The position numbers and the translations under genes are program-made. A DNA stretch of 64,000 nt, from positions 30,539-94,538 of the forward strand of contig NZ_JALKIG010000006.1 in assembly GCF_023051165.1 (NCBI RefSeq), in the 5' to 3' direction. Source of the DNA: Veillonella sp. KGMB01456. Its GTDB lineage: Bacteria > Bacillota > Negativicutes > Veillonellales > Veillonellaceae. This document shows positions 63,680 through 64,000 of this stretch, piece after piece. A model generated the notes under the pieces. The model was not told the origin of the DNA. It saw nothing but the letters and a program-made list of their open reading frames with translations, and ran no database searches. The first letter of the stretch is position 1; every line of letters starts with the position of its first letter.

Positions 63680-63719
63680 AAAAAAGGGCCTACCGCCTCC
63701 ATGACAGAGGCGGTGGCCC
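63680..63719 (-). terminator. Terminator of the T-box leader
   Basis: Arms GGGCC-TA-CCGCCTC (63686-63699) and GAGGCGG-T-GGCCC (63707-63719) form a long GC-rich stem. On the minus strand it is followed by six T (complement of 63680-63685). Its 5' arm overlaps the T-box sequence, so binding of uncharged tRNA would prevent it forming. Confidence 0.92.
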
Positions 63720-63915
63720 GCGGTTCCACTCTGTTTACAACAGCATACTCACAGATGGATAGGCTGTTGCACTCAAATACTATAACGGCAGTTCACCGTG
63801 AAAACCTACTGATATTTCAGTTCTCCCGCTCACAAAGGCATTCAGTCCAACTACATCGTAATAAACTCTCAACCTAGGTTTATCTCTCTGTTCGGTTCAT
63901 TGAACGTACTTGTTT
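63680..63915 (-). ncRNA. T-box riboswitch upstream of metNIQ, probably tRNA-Cys specific
   Basis: The minus-strand leader contains the T-box AGAGTGGAACCGCG (complement of 63719-63732), a following GC-rich terminator with T-run, and stem I elements: CAGAGAG, a hairpin ATAAAC/GTTTAT with a GTTGAGA loop, and TTGGACTGAATGCC. In T-box leaders the specifier usually follows GAA; here this gives TGC (Cys; 63838-63840). ATG (63839-63841) would be read one base earlier. The tRNA-pairing bases TGGA need a tRNA with U discriminator, which the tRNA-Cys in this window has. The 5' end is approximate. From 63916 to 64000 I see nothing definite. Confidence 0.85.
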
Positions 63916-64000
63916 TGTTCATTGCGTTTTATATACTCTTTTATGTTGGCTTATAGGACAAAAAGTGTGTGTGGCTTTTTTAAATTAATCCCAATAAATT

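Noticed and set aside
63838..63841. Firm Met-specific T-box call from the ATG in stem I
   Set aside because: ATG and TGC overlap here; the TGGA discriminator pairing and the GAA-specifier spacing favour TGC, so I call it probably Cys.

Overview
This window looks like the chromosome of a low-GC diderm Firmicute of the class Negativicutes, most likely Veillonella or a close relative. I infer this from several things seen together: Bacillus/Clostridium-type gene order and regulatory RNAs (SAM-I riboswitch, T-box, IspH fused to S1 domains, PrkC/PrpC, RemA, RqcH), combined with an EptA-like phosphoethanolamine transferase expected only where there is lipid A, and a malolactic/malic enzyme suited to lactate/malate metabolism. 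I see no insertion sequences, prophage genes, CRISPR arrays or rRNA genes. Nearly all genes lie on the minus strand. Only two protein genes, rqcH and eptA, are on the plus strand, and each ends at a hairpin shared with a convergent minus-strand unit.

Reading leftward from 18.8 kb to the left edge is the classic Firmicute cluster yicC-remA-gmk-rpoZ-coaBC, then priA-def-fmt-DUF116-rsmB-rlmN-prpC-prkC-rsgA-rpe, ending in a terminator at about 0.7 kb, followed by acpS and the first codons of nnr. The cluster is interrupted between coaBC and priA by metK, which has its own consensus promoter and a complete SAM-I riboswitch, and by a malolactic-type enzyme gene. From 20.8 to 32.4 kb are two minus-strand units. 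One is der-plsY-gpsA followed by rsmD-coaD and a coiled-coil gene. The other is scpA-scpB-rluB-baiN-cmk-plsC-ispH/S1. They cover ribosome assembly, phospholipid synthesis, chromosome condensation and isoprenoid synthesis.

From 32.6 to 39.4 kb are eptA, an acetyltransferase, a five-tRNA operon (Asp-Phe-Gly-Cys-Leu) with a consensus promoter and a strong terminator, and trkA-trkH with an MBL-fold hydrolase. From 39.4 to 53.2 kb lie cvfB, rsfS, an LCP protein, yqeK, nadD, proA, proB, yhbY, obg, ctpA, an M23 peptidase, ftsX, ftsE and a split transketolase: ribosome silencing, NAD and proline synthesis, and the FtsEX cell-wall hydrolase module. From 53.4 to 60.9 kb, secA and prfB are followed by an envelope group (DUF2993, DUF5693, csaB). 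From 61.1 kb to the right edge is metNIQ under a T-box leader.

The most notable points are: (1) prfB is split by a programmed +1 frameshift whose stop is UAA, not the usual UGA; (2) the T-box ahead of metNIQ has features pointing to tRNA-Cys, not tRNA-Met; (3) metK and the malolactic-type gene are inserted into an otherwise conserved cluster; (4) the csaB/DUF5693/DUF2993 group is a candidate uncharacterised envelope-polymer module. I found no clearly new defence or mobile system; most of the window is core housekeeping DNA.
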